The notes under the pieces were generated by a model. It saw nothing but the letters and a program-made list of their open reading frames with translations. It was not told the DNA's origin and searched no databases. A program made the translations under genes and the position numbers. Below are positions 52,802 to 61,212 of a DNA stretch of 64,000 nucleotides, one piece after another. Source of the DNA: Mucilaginibacter polytrichastri. GTDB lineage: Bacteria > Bacteroidota > Bacteroidia > Sphingobacteriales > Sphingobacteriaceae. The stretch covers positions 2,162,305 through 2,226,304 of the forward strand of contig NZ_MPPL01000001.1 of assembly GCF_001911425.1 (NCBI RefSeq), read 5' to 3'. Every line of letters starts with the position of its first letter. The first letter of the stretch is position 1.

Positions 52802-53707
52802 ATGGCACTATCCGAAGAAGTATTACAAACAATAGCCTACGCCGAGGCTCACGGCTATGATAAGTTAAACCTATTGCCGCCGCAACAAACCCGAGACCTG
52901 ATGAAACATGCGCCTGCAAACCCGAACCCTACAACGGTTAGACAGGTGATCAATACAATTATCGAAAAAGACCAGATCCCGGTAAGGATTTATATTCCCA
53001 ATGGAGACGGCCCCTTCCCAGTGATTACTTATTTTCATGGAGGAGGTTTCGTGCTGCTAAGTTTAGATACTCATGACGAAATTTGCCGCCAGCTATGCGC
53101 TAATACAGGTGCTGTGGTGATGTCGGTAGATTATAAACTGGCACCGGAGCATCCCTATCCCCAAGGTCCGGAAAGTGCTGTAGCAGCTACGCTTTGGATG
53201 ATTGAAAACGCGAAAAACTACAATGGCATCGGCGAAAGAATGGCGGTTGCAGGCGACAGCGCCGGGGGATATATGGCTATTTGGGTGGCGCAAAAACTGG
53301 CAACTGCTGGGGTTATACTAAAAGCCCAGTTTGCAACCTACCCCGTAACAGATCACTATTCATCACACCATGCTTCGTGGAAAGAAAACAAAGAAGGTTA
53401 TGTATTGACTGCCGAAATGATGAAGTGGTTTTGGGATAATTATCTAACCGACCCTGCTAAATTCGATGAAGCATCGCCATTAAGAACGGCAGACCTTTCG
53501 GGTTTGCCACCGGCGTTGATCATGACGGCAAACTATGACCCCCTGAGAGACGAAGGGAAAGCTTATGCCGATAAGCTGCAAAAGGCAGGTGTGCCTGTAA
53601 CCTATCAAAATTACGAAAACATCCATGGATTTTTTGGGACAGGATTGATAGGACAGCAGGCAATGCAGGAAGCAAGCAACTTTTTAAAAGACAAATTAAA
53701 CAGTTAA
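52802..53707 (+). CDS. Alpha/beta hydrolase, HSL/acetyl-esterase family
   Basis: A 301-aa esterase-type enzyme. The oxyanion motif H-G-G-G-F, nucleophile G-D-S-A-G-G, acid D in N-Y-D-P-L-R-D-E, and His in I-H-G-F are all present in order, so the catalytic triad is intact. This is the hormone-sensitive-lipase (family IV) group, which cleaves short-chain esters. No signal peptide. The ATG at 52802 (M-A-L-S-E-E) fits the family; an upstream frame from 52715 adds 29 unlikely residues. Followed by a pirin-like remnant. Confidence 0.9.
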   Translation: MALSEEVLQTIAYAEAHGYDKLNLLPPQQTRDLMKHAPANPNPTTVRQVINTIIEKDQIPVRIYIPNGDGPFPVITYFHGGGFVLLSLDTHDEICRQLCANTGAVVMSVDYKLAPEHPYPQGPESAVAATLWMIENAKNYNGIGERMAVAGDSAGGYMAIWVAQKLATAGVILKAQFATYPVTDHYSSHHASWKENKEGYVLTAEMMKWFWDNYLTDPAKFDEASPLRTADLSGLPPALIMTANYDPLRDEGKAYADKLQKAGVPVTYQNYENIHGFFGTGLIGQQAMQEASNFLKDKLNS

Positions 53708-53775
53708 TCAGGTTGCAAATCATTTCAAATCAACAAAAGATCGTGAATAAAAAACGGTGGTTTTGGTAAGTATCG

Positions 53776-53901
53776 ATGCACCCGCATTGGGATGATGAGA
53801 TACTCACCTATCTGCGAAGTGGCGTAGTTCAACATAGTGACACCGAAGGGTATATCGAGTTTATTACGAATAAAATATTAATGATGATGAATGCCGCTTA
53901 A
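53776..53901 (+). pseudogene. Pirin-like gene fragment
   Basis: A 41-codon frame reads M-H-P-H-W-D-D-E-I-L-T-Y-L-R-S-G, then Q-H-S-D-T-E-G. This corresponds to the pirin cupin metal motif region (H-P-H-x-D-x-E-I-x-T-Y and H-x-D-x-x-G). The rest of the roughly 230-290-residue protein is absent on both sides. The second-half sequence after E-G is unrelated, ending in TAA. It is a deletion remnant and unlikely to be functional. Confidence 0.65.
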
Positions 53902-53990
53902 AGCTGTATAGGATTCCGATTTATACTTTATAAAAGATTATAATGCTGCGGTATTTAAACAAGGTTAGCGGCAACATAAAACAGAACAAA

Positions 53991-54932
53991 ATGAAAAAGA
54001 TAATCTATTCTAAATTCGGAGGCCCGGAAGTATTGCAAATAACAGAGGTCCCTATTCCTGCCGTTCAGGAAACAAACATATTAATCAAAGTTAAAGCGGT
54101 ATCCATTAACCCGCTGGACTGGAAAATACGCAATGGGGAAATGAAATTAATGTCGGGCAGTAAATTCCCAAAAGGCATTGGTATTGATTTCTCCGGCATT
54201 GTTGAAGACACCGGCACAGCGGCAACTCAATACAAAAAAGGTGACGAAGTATTCGGCATATTGGATGTGTTTAAAGGCGAAGCACTTGCTGAATACATCC
54301 TTGCCTCCGAGAACGAGATAGCTATAAAGCCCTCAAATATTTCATTTGAACAAGCTGCGGCCATGCCGGTCGTAGGTTCTGCTGCGTTGCAGATATTTAA
54401 AACTTTAGTAAAAGTAGAAAAAGGCAATGAAATTCTGATCAATGGTGCTTCAGGTGGTATAGGCATGTTTGCGACTCAGATCGCAAAAATGAGTGGTGCC
54501 ATAGTGACTACCGTAGTCGGCGGCAGTGGTATCCAGGCGGTTAAAGATTGGGGTGCTGACTTCATTGTTAATTACAGCAACGAAGATGTTTTGAAAGGCG
54601 ACAAACAGTATGATGTTGTTATTGACCTATCAGCCAAAATGCCTTTTAGTAAAGCAAAACAGGTTATGAAGCGTTCGTCAACTTATATACACACCGCCCC
54701 CGGACCTAAAGAAATCATCAGCTCTTTTTTTATTAACATGTTTTCAAGTAAGAAATATAAATTACTGATGCTTAAACCCGCCCCGGAATACCTGGCCGAA
54801 CTTACAGGTTATGCCGCGAGCGGGATTGCTATTATTGTCAGTAAGGTGTATCCTTTCCATTTATTTGAAAAAGCCTACACCGAAGTTCCTAATGGCAAAT
54901 TTATCGGTAAAGCGGTAATTACAATAGATTAG
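53991..54932 (+). CDS. Zinc-independent MDR quinone oxidoreductase-like protein
   Basis: A 313-aa medium-chain reductase starting M-K-K-I-I-Y-S-K-F-G-G-P-E-V-L. It has D-F-S-G-I-V and the NADPH-binding loop N-G-A-S-G-G-I-G-M-F-A-T-Q-I-A-K. The zinc-ligand Cys cluster is absent, so it belongs to the QOR-type group that reduces quinones or alpha,beta-unsaturated carbonyls. The ATG at 53991 matches the family; an upstream ATG at 53943 adds 16 residues. No signal peptide. It fits the electrophile-detoxification flavour of the neighbourhood. Confidence 0.88.
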   Translation: MKKIIYSKFGGPEVLQITEVPIPAVQETNILIKVKAVSINPLDWKIRNGEMKLMSGSKFPKGIGIDFSGIVEDTGTAATQYKKGDEVFGILDVFKGEALAEYILASENEIAIKPSNISFEQAAAMPVVGSAALQIFKTLVKVEKGNEILINGASGGIGMFATQIAKMSGAIVTTVVGGSGIQAVKDWGADFIVNYSNEDVLKGDKQYDVVIDLSAKMPFSKAKQVMKRSSTYIHTAPGPKEIISSFFINMFSSKKYKLLMLKPAPEYLAELTGYAASGIAIIVSKVYPFHLFEKAYTEVPNGKFIGKAVITID

Positions 54933-54937
54933 TCCAG

Positions 54938-55132
54938 TTAACTGAATTTTTTTATAGCATCGGTCGTAACTGGTGTGAAAAAGTTAATTAAATTACCATA
55001 CGGATCCCGAAATAATAACGAACGGTTACAATGACCTCCGTTAATCCTTATTTTAAGGTTTTTAGGGAAAGAAAGAGAATTGCTAAAAAAGTGGGCAACC
55101 ATTGGGTTGTTGCACCTATAACTCAAAAGCAT
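54938..55132 (-). pseudogene. VOC/glyoxalase-family gene fragment
   Basis: A 64-codon frame contains R-S-L-L-F-R-D-P-Y-G-N-L-I-N-F-F-T-P-V-T, the C-terminal hallmark of vicinal-oxygen-chelate (glyoxalase/bleomycin-resistance) proteins. Only the last half of the usual 120-130 residues is present, and the first 20 residues look unrelated. It touches the stop of the following serine-hydrolase gene. Best read as a truncated remnant. Confidence 0.6.
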
Positions 55133-56325
55133 TATTTAGCAGTATCCTTTAAATTCAGGCCATAATTATATAGGATATTATAGATGTCAAAAAACTTATC
55201 TTCCTCCTTATCGCTAAGCGAAGTATTGGAAAAGAAGATTACCGCTACTTCTTTTTTCAGATCAGACAACATAAAAGTTCGCACACCAGGATCTGAACCG
55301 TTGTGCCCTACCCTTTTACCGCCCATTTTGGTTGCCCAGAATATCCCGGAATTAAGTTTTCCCGGATCCACATTTTCAGGTTTATTAGTTTGATCAAACT
55401 GGAACCTTAGCATTTCCTGCGCCAACTGCTTATTCAAAATCTTCCGGTTGCCATAAGTTCCGTCATTCAGCAAACAGATAAAAAACTTTGCCAAATCGTC
55501 CACCGATGTACGTACGCCTCCATCAGGATAAGTTGTGCAGCCGTATAAAGGGATATTTTCAATGCTACTCCCCTTTTTATCGTATAGTTTAGAATGATTG
55601 ATCAGGTTTGTTTCAGACAGAAACCAACTGCTGTGCTGCATAGCCAGCGGTTCGAAAATATATTTCTTGCTGTATTGGTTTAACTTTTTACCTGTTCTAA
55701 GCTCTACTATATAACCGGCCAGGGCTGCCCCAATATTAGAATAATCACGGTAGGTACCGGGCTTATGGTTCAGAAAGTTTTCTTTAACATAATACCTGCC
55801 TCCGGGTACAAAATAATTTTTAAGAAAATCTCCCAACGATTCCGGAGAATCTTTACCGGGGAAATAAAGGCTGTCTGTGTAAAAAGGATAACGGTCTGCC
55901 AAGCCAGATGTGTGCGTGGCTAATTGTCGTAGCGTAATAATATCGTTAGGCCGATAAGGGTTAATTAATTTAAAAGGCAGGTACTGGTTAATATCCTCAT
56001 CAAGCATTACCTTACCTTGTTCTACAGCTTTTATCAGGCATGCCCCCGTAATAGTTTTGCTTACCGATGCGATATTCATGACCGTTGAGGTAGTAAACGG
56101 CCTTTTATTTTCCAGGTCAGCAAAACCGTAGGCATTTTCCCATACCAGCTTTTTATTAACGATGATGGCAGCACCAATGCCTACGATACCGGTTTTTGTC
56201 ATTAGTTGGTTAATAGCGCTATCCATATTCAGTTTATTACCGATGCCTCTCGCGCTTTGGACATTTACCGGTAAAACCTCAATAATTAAAAGGAAGCATA
56301 TAGTGATCGTAAATCTTGCGTTCAT
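55132..56325 (-). CDS. Serine hydrolase, class C beta-lactamase-like, exported
   Basis: A 397-aa protein with a signal peptide (M-N-A-R-F-T-I-T-I-C-F-L-L-I-I-E-V-L-P). The penicillin-binding-fold motifs are S-V-S-K (nucleophile Ser with Lys), Y-S-N in Y-R-D-Y-S-N, and H-N-G in V-G-H-N-G, the last replacing K-T-G as in EstB/ADP-type serine hydrolases. By family it could be a peptidase, esterase or lactamase-like enzyme in the periplasm; antibiotic resistance should not be assumed. It is transcribed convergently to the oxidoreductase. Confidence 0.88.
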   Translation of the reverse strand: MNARFTITICFLLIIEVLPVNVQSARGIGNKLNMDSAINQLMTKTGIVGIGAAIIVNKKLVWENAYGFADLENKRPFTTSTVMNIASVSKTITGACLIKAVEQGKVMLDEDINQYLPFKLINPYRPNDIITLRQLATHTSGLADRYPFYTDSLYFPGKDSPESLGDFLKNYFVPGGRYYVKENFLNHKPGTYRDYSNIGAALAGYIVELRTGKKLNQYSKKYIFEPLAMQHSSWFLSETNLINHSKLYDKKGSSIENIPLYGCTTYPDGGVRTSVDDLAKFFICLLNDGTYGNRKILNKQLAQEMLRFQFDQTNKPENVDPGKLNSGIFWATKMGGKRVGHNGSDPGVRTFMLSDLKKEVAVIFFSNTSLSDKEEDKFFDIYNILYNYGLNLKDTAK

Positions 56326-56824
56326 TCGATAATGTTAATTAATGTATTGTGAGCCTGTAATTATAGACGCGTTCAGCAACAGGTTGTTACATCCGGCCCA
56401 ATCAATTGCCCATAAAGACTGAGCGGATTGGCAAACGATGTTGAGAAGATTTTATTCATGATAATTGTTTTTTAGAACCGGTATTGATCAAAATATTTCC
56501 CTCCGGGGTTACGATGAGATAACAAGCCAGATCGGCAGTACCTACATGGTACAAGTTACCCACAATTTGAAACGGTGGAAAAGGCCTCGACCATTCGGGG
56601 TGTGTCTTTGTGGATGGCTCTACTACTTATTGTGCATGTACCAAGCAATAACTTCGTATAATAATGGTAATGAAGAAACTTACCTTCTGGTCATCATATC
56701 CTCGACACCGGAAAAAACGAAAAAAATGTACAACGGGGGATAAATCGCTTAAAAAAGCTGTATTATGATTTGATGATACAGCCTATCATTTTTATTTGTG
56801 AATAATGTCCGCTATAGCTGATTT
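56326..56824. other. Gap between the serine hydrolase and mnmE
   Basis: 499 bases with no supported gene. A 92-codon frame at 56465-56743 has low-quality composition (Cys/Trp/Tyr clusters, no family features) and is not called. No hairpin terminator was evident after mnmE. Confidence 0.4.
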
Positions 56825-58195
56825 TTACTTACCGATACAGAACTTGCTAAATATATTCTCCAGCAGATCGTCAGTAGTAACACTGCCTGTTATTTCACCT
56901 AAATAATGTAATGCTTGTTTAATGTCGATGGCTAAAAATTCGGAAGTGATTGGGTTGTCTATGCCATCCAGCACTCTGCTTAGTGATTCTTCTGTTTTTT
57001 GCAGTGCCTGCAGGTGCCGGATGTTGGTTACCAGGGTTTCGTCACTACTCAGCTGATCTTTAATAGCAGTATGGTATATTTTATGTTTCAGCTCATCAAT
57101 GTGTTGTTTCTCTTTAGCCGATACCAGGATCATGCTTTCGGTGTGGGGCAATTCGGCAACTTGTAAAGGTGTTAGCAGATCAATTTTATTGGCAACAACC
57201 AGCATCGGAAAACCAGGGCGTTGCAGATTTTCAAGATCGGCATTTAAATCGGCCAGGCTTATTTCCTGCGCATCAAACACATAGATTAATATAGCCGATT
57301 GGCTAATTTTTTCATAGGCTTTCTGTACACCGATGGCTTCTATCGTGTCTGTAGCTTCACGAATTCCGGCTGTATCAGTTAAACGGAAATTGACACCGTT
57401 AATGTTCAATAGCTCTTCAATGGTATCACGCGTGGTACCGGCAATAGCACTTACAATGGCGCGCTCTTCGTTTAATAAAGCATTTAACAGGGTTGATTTA
57501 CCTGCGTTTGGCCTGCCTGCAATTACGGTATTGATACCTTGTTTTATGGCATTACCTAATTCAAACGATTGAATTAGGCGGCTTAAAATGGTCAGAATAT
57601 TAACGATTAATTGCTTTAGCTGATCGCGGTTGGCAAACTCAACATCTTCTTCCGAAAAATCGAGTTCGAGTTCTATCAGCGAAGCAAAATTTACCAATTG
57701 CTCACGCAAAGCCTTTAGCTGGTTACTAAAGCCCCCCCTAAGCTGGTTCATAGCTGCTTGCTGTGATGCTTTAGAGTTCGAAGAAATCAAATCGGCAACG
57801 GCTTCTGCCTGAGAAAGATCGAGCTGACCGTTTAAAAAAGCTCTTAATGTAAACTCGCCCGGTTGTGCCGGCCTTGCCCCGCTCCTAATCAATAACTTAA
57901 TTACCGACTCGATAATATAGGCCGATCCATGGCACGAAATTTCCACTACATTTTCGCGGGTGTATGATCTCGGGGCGATGAATAACGATATCAACACCTC
58001 ATCCAGCACTACTTCGCCATCAACAATATGGCCGAAATGTATAGTATGAGATGCCTGTTTGCTCAGGTCTTTTCCCTTAAAAACTTTTTGGGTAATGGTT
58101 ACAGCATCCGGCCCCGAAAGGCGGATAATGCCAATAGCCCCGGTTCCGTTTGGGGTGGCTAAGGCCACTATGGTATCGTTGGTAGTATAGTTCAT
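56825..58195 (-). CDS. mnmE: tRNA modification GTPase MnmE
   Basis: A 456-aa protein with the full MnmE layout. The N-terminal tetrahydrofolate-binding domain opens I-V-A-L-A-T-P-N-G-T-G-A-I-G-I-I-R. It is followed by a helical domain and an inserted G domain with G1 G-R-P-N-A-G-K-S-T-L, G3 D-T-A-G and G4 N-K-I-D. The C terminus C-I-G-K is the diagnostic catalytic-Cys tetrapeptide. It works with MnmG to install 5-carboxymethylaminomethyl groups on wobble uridine of tRNA. The ATG at 58195 is the conserved start; an ATG at 58234 adds 13 residues not seen in the family. Confidence 0.97.
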   Translation of the reverse strand: MNYTTNDTIVALATPNGTGAIGIIRLSGPDAVTITQKVFKGKDLSKQASHTIHFGHIVDGEVVLDEVLISLFIAPRSYTRENVVEISCHGSAYIIESVIKLLIRSGARPAQPGEFTLRAFLNGQLDLSQAEAVADLISSNSKASQQAAMNQLRGGFSNQLKALREQLVNFASLIELELDFSEEDVEFANRDQLKQLIVNILTILSRLIQSFELGNAIKQGINTVIAGRPNAGKSTLLNALLNEERAIVSAIAGTTRDTIEELLNINGVNFRLTDTAGIREATDTIEAIGVQKAYEKISQSAILIYVFDAQEISLADLNADLENLQRPGFPMLVVANKIDLLTPLQVAELPHTESMILVSAKEKQHIDELKHKIYHTAIKDQLSSDETLVTNIRHLQALQKTEESLSRVLDGIDNPITSEFLAIDIKQALHYLGEITGSVTTDDLLENIFSKFCIGK

Positions 58196-58523
58196 GATAA
58201 TTCTGCAAAGTTCGGTATAATTTGCGTATTGCAAGGTCTATGCAAAATCATGTTTAATATATTAATGGCTATCTAAACAACTCCACAAATCGTGTGGCAA
58301 TATTGTAATTTTCCGTGGAACATTCCACATGTGCCACCTGTTCCATTTTACAGACTTAAAAGTATTACTCTCCAAATTTGATAGCATACAAGCCTCTGAA
58401 ATACAAAAACTTAAGATGGTTATATAAACTGGAACACCAAGCAGGTTAACCAACTTAAAAGTATTTATTTCTGAACTTAAAAGTATGTTTTTTCAACCTA
58501 TTCAGTGCTGTCTTTACATCTAA
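58196..58523. other. Gap with three copies of ACTTAAAAGTAT
   Basis: 328 AT-rich bases upstream of mnmE. The 12-mer ACTTAAAAGTAT occurs at 58354-58365, 58453-58464 and 58475-58486. A 63-codon minus-strand frame (58262-58453) has no recognisable features and is not called. Otherwise nothing is seen. Confidence 0.5.
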
Positions 58524-59342
58524 TTACAATCCAAACCCAAACTTCTCCTCTATCCCCAAACCAAATAAAGCAAAATCATACTTCACCGGATCTAATGGGT
58601 CGAAACTTCGGAGATGTTCAGTCAGTTCAACTGCGGTTTGCCAGTCAGTTTGTTTGCGGGTAATGAGTTTGAGGTTGCGAGCAACACGGTCTACATGCAG
58701 GTCGCAAGGCATGATAAGATCAGCGGGGTTTAACCTATTCCAGATTCCAAAGTCGACACCGCAATCATCTTTACGCACCATCCAGCGCAGAAACATATTC
58801 AAGCGTTTGCAGGTTGATTTTTGCGAGGGCGATGAGATATGTTTTTTGGTTCGATGCGGATAATCGGGTAAAGAAAAGAAGTATCTGCGAAATTGATTAA
58901 GGGCAGATTCGACGCTTAGCCTGTCATTCGAAGAAGATTCTTCGCTAGCGCTCTGAATGACAAATTTAGATTGTGGCAAAAACGCATCTTCCAAACTATC
59001 AAAATGCTCATAATGCCACCTGAAAAAGCTAATAAAGCATAACGTATCCACATCATTAAACGTGCGGTGCTTAAATTGAAGTAGCTTTTTAAGGTCGGGC
59101 TCCTGATGGTTCATGATGAAATCGTAGGGAGCGCCGTCCATCAGGGTGATCAGCTGGCGACACTTATTGATAATGGTAATCCGCTGCCCCCAGGCCAATA
59201 TGGACGCCCAAAAGCCCATAATCTCAATGTCCTGTTTCAGCGTAAAGCTGTGCGGTATAACAATCGGATCGTTGGTTATAAAATCCGGGCGGTTATACTG
59301 GGCAACTTTAGCATCGAGAAAAGCTTTGACGTCTGTAACCAT
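58524..59342 (-). CDS. TIGR02757 (DUF2400) family protein with in-frame palindromic insert
   Basis: A 272-aa protein of the TIGR02757 family: M-G-F-W-A-S-I-L-A-W-G near residue 40, and P-C-D-L-H-V-D-R-V-A-R near residue 205, with F-A-L-F-G-L-G-I close to the end. The function is unknown. Between residues about 127 and 140 the sequence F-V-I-Q-S-A-S-E-E-S-S-S-N-D-R is the translation of a palindromic DNA repeat (58922-58962) and looks foreign to the family. The frame is kept, so the protein may still be made. The ATG at 59342 fits the family; 59363 is also possible. Confidence 0.85.
   Translation of the reverse strand: MVTDVKAFLDAKVAQYNRPDFITNDPIVIPHSFTLKQDIEIMGFWASILAWGQRITIINKCRQLITLMDGAPYDFIMNHQEPDLKKLLQFKHRTFNDVDTLCFISFFRWHYEHFDSLEDAFLPQSKFVIQSASEESSSNDRLSVESALNQFRRYFFSLPDYPHRTKKHISSPSQKSTCKRLNMFLRWMVRKDDCGVDFGIWNRLNPADLIMPCDLHVDRVARNLKLITRKQTDWQTAVELTEHLRSFDPLDPVKYDFALFGLGIEEKFGFGL
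58922..58962. repeat. Palindromic repeat inserted in a coding gene
   Basis: TGTCATTC (58922-58929) and GAATGACA (58955-58962) bracket a hairpin with inner GAAGA/TCTTC pairing. The GTCATTC...GAATGAC style is that of dispersed palindromic repeats common in Bacteroidota intergenic regions; here it is inside a reading frame without breaking it. Confidence 0.65.
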
Positions 59343-59348
59343 ATAATT

Positions 59349-59442
59349 AGAATCAAGAACCAAGAGCCAAGAATCAAGACATTAGTAAAGCTTGATCAAT
59401 AAGTGTCAAGTTCTTGTCTCTTGTTTCCCGGCTCTTGTTTCT
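59349..59442. repeat. Imperfect inverted repeat between two leftward genes
   Basis: The left arm has AATCAAGAACCAAGAGCCAA and further CAAGA units; the right arm has TCTTGTCTCTTG and GGCTCTTG. They form an imperfect long hairpin. The CAAGA/TCTTG units recur many times. Likely a dispersed repeat element that can also act as terminator after the transsulfuration gene. Confidence 0.5.
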
Positions 59443-59446
59443 GCGT

Positions 59447-60586
59447 TTAAGCCAAAGCGTTTTTCAAATCTTCTAAAAGATCTTCAACATCTTCTACCCC
59501 TACGCTAAGACGCAAAAGGCTATCAACCACACCTACTTTTTCGCGTACTTCTTTGGGTATCGAACCGTGGGTCATGGTAGCGGGGTGATTGATCAGTGAT
59601 TCTACACCACCTAATGATTCAGCTAATGTGAATACTTTAAAGTTAGATGCAATGCGAAATGTTTCCTGCAGATCGGCTCCCTTAAGCGTGATCGAGATCA
59701 TACCACCGAAATCGCGCATTTGCTTTTTGGCAACTTCATGGTTAGGATGATCGGTAAAGCCTGGCCAGTAAATTTTGTCGACCTTTGGATGGGTCTTCAA
59801 AAACTCGGCAACCAGTCTGCCGTTTTCGCAATGGGCTTTCATGCGCAGGTGCAGTGTTTTAATACCACGTAAGGCCAGAAAGCTATCCATAGGCCCTGGT
59901 GTAGCACCACAAGAGTTATAGATAAACCACAGGCGTTTATACAAGTCCTCATCGTTCATCATCAGTGCTCCCATCACCACATCCGAGTGTCCGCTGATGT
60001 ATTTGGTTACCGAATGCATAACTACATCGGCACCCAGATCAATCGGGTTTTGCAAATATGGCGAAGCAAACGTATTATCAACTACAAAAAGCAGATTTTT
60101 GGCTTTGGTAATTTTACCGATGGCCTCAATATCAACAATTTGCATGGTTGGGTTGGTTGGGGTTTCTACCCAAACCAGTTTGGTATTTTCGTTAACATAT
60201 TGGCTGATGATCTGCGGGTCAGACAAGTCCAAAAAATGGAACTTGATGCCATAGTTCGCAAAAATCTTGGTGAAGATCCGGTACGAACCACCGTACAGGT
60301 CGTTACCGGTAATTACTTCATCGCCGGGTTGTAATAGCTTCATTACCGCATCAGTAGCACCCATTCCGCTAGAGAAAGCCAAGCCAAACTTTGCATTTTC
60401 CAAAGCAGCCAGGCAATCTTCCAGAGCTTTACGGGTTGGGTTGGTACCGCGCGAATATTCGTAACCTTGGTTATCGCCCGGGGCTTTTTGCCAATAGGTT
60501 GAGGTTTGATATATCGGCGTCATAACTGCGCCGGTTGATGGATCGGGCTCCTGCCCTGCATGTATTGCTTTTGTTCCGAATTTCAT
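59447..60586 (-). CDS. Transsulfuration enzyme (cystathionine gamma-synthase/lyase family)
   Basis: A 379-aa PLP enzyme. The N terminus has T-K-A-I-H-A-G-Q-E-P-D and Q-T-S-T-Y, S-S-G-M-G-A is the phosphate loop, and S-V-T-K-Y-I-S-G-H-S-D holds the PLP Lys. The C-terminal S-L-G-G-V-E-S-L and R-L-S-V-G-V-E segments are standard. It makes or breaks cystathionine in methionine/cysteine metabolism; synthase (MetB) and lyase (CGL) cannot be told apart reliably from sequence alone. Length is normal. It appears monocistronic, with repeats on both flanks. Confidence 0.92.
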   Translation of the reverse strand: MKFGTKAIHAGQEPDPSTGAVMTPIYQTSTYWQKAPGDNQGYEYSRGTNPTRKALEDCLAALENAKFGLAFSSGMGATDAVMKLLQPGDEVITGNDLYGGSYRIFTKIFANYGIKFHFLDLSDPQIISQYVNENTKLVWVETPTNPTMQIVDIEAIGKITKAKNLLFVVDNTFASPYLQNPIDLGADVVMHSVTKYISGHSDVVMGALMMNDEDLYKRLWFIYNSCGATPGPMDSFLALRGIKTLHLRMKAHCENGRLVAEFLKTHPKVDKIYWPGFTDHPNHEVAKKQMRDFGGMISITLKGADLQETFRIASNFKVFTLAESLGGVESLINHPATMTHGSIPKEVREKVGVVDSLLRLSVGVEDVEDLLEDLKNALA

Positions 60587-60602
60587 TTGTAGTGAGCCCC
60601 CC

Positions 60603-60649
60603 GCCCCCTAAAGGGGGAGCATAAAAATTAATCCTTTTAGGGAAAGGAT
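60603..60649. repeat. CCCCCTAAAGGGGG hairpin plus second hairpin
   Basis: CCCCCTAAAGGGGG (60604-60617) is a tight palindrome; ATCCTTT...AAAGGAT (60631-60649) is a second one. They lie between the transsulfuration gene and a hypothetical gene. A related palindrome lies at the other end of that gene (61190-61201). Confidence 0.6.
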
Positions 60650-60667
60650 ATTAGTACTTGTACCTAA

Positions 60668-61165
60668 CTATTCTACAACAATAATATTATCCAATAAAAG
60701 CTCAAGACCATTTTTCAAAATATCGCTTAGAATATTAATCTCTGCTTCAATAAAAACCGGATTTGGGTCTACTGCAATAAATATTCCACTACCATCAAAT
60801 AGTTTATCATAGATCCCATTCCTAAGATCTTCTTTTATATCTCCTGTAAATTCTACTTTAACGGATTCCGATACGTCGGTACACAAATTCCAGAAATTCA
60901 GGAAATCAGCACAATCAAAATTGTCAGATGATTTAAGTACCCATTGTTGTATTTTATGGATTGCATAAAAGGTAACATCATCAAAAACGTGCATGTTATT
61001 TGCTTTCGCATACTTTAACATCTTTGTTTTGTTTTCGAAAGCTATAACCTTAAAACTGTCATTAACCACTACACCATCAACTTCGCCAGAAATCCAAATG
61101 ATAAATAATTTCCTGAACTTAAAATCCAGACAAATTATATAATAGTTATTACGAGCTAAATGCAT
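60668..61165 (-). CDS. Hypothetical protein between repeat-bearing gaps
   Basis: A 165-aa protein, acidic, without signal peptide or membrane helix, not recognised. Segments include G-E-V-D-G-V-V-V-N-D-S-F-K and a C-terminal L-D-N-I-I-V-V-E. The size, acidity and low GC relative to neighbours resemble orphan immunity-type or phage-derived genes, which is only an impression. It sits between two housekeeping genes and is flanked on both sides by CCCCTAAAGGGG-type palindromes, suggesting a small inserted cassette. Confidence 0.6.
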   Translation of the reverse strand: MHLARNNYYIICLDFKFRKLFIIWISGEVDGVVVNDSFKVIAFENKTKMLKYAKANNMHVFDDVTFYAIHKIQQWVLKSSDNFDCADFLNFWNLCTDVSESVKVEFTGDIKEDLRNGIYDKLFDGSGIFIAVDPNPVFIEAEINILSDILKNGLELLLDNIIVVE

Positions 61166-61186
61166 GAAGTATTAGTCAAAAATTTA

Positions 61187-61212
61187 CCTCCCCTTTAGGG
61201 GAAACGGAGGCT
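61187..61212. repeat. CCTCCCCTTTAGGGGAAACGGAGG palindrome downstream of proS
   Basis: An imperfect hairpin overlapping the very end of proS, with core CCCCTTTAGGGG, the inverse orientation of the core at 60604-60617. It may serve as the proS terminator. Confidence 0.55.

Noticed and set aside
55132..56325. Beta-lactamase resistance gene
   Set aside because: Class C-like serine hydrolase motifs are shared by many esterases and peptidases; nothing points specifically to antibiotic hydrolysis.
56465..56743. 92-codon open frame
   Set aside because: Unusual composition, no family feature and no supporting context; likely chance.
58262..58453. 63-codon minus-strand frame before mnmE
   Set aside because: No recognisable features, and it contains part of the repeated 12-mer region.
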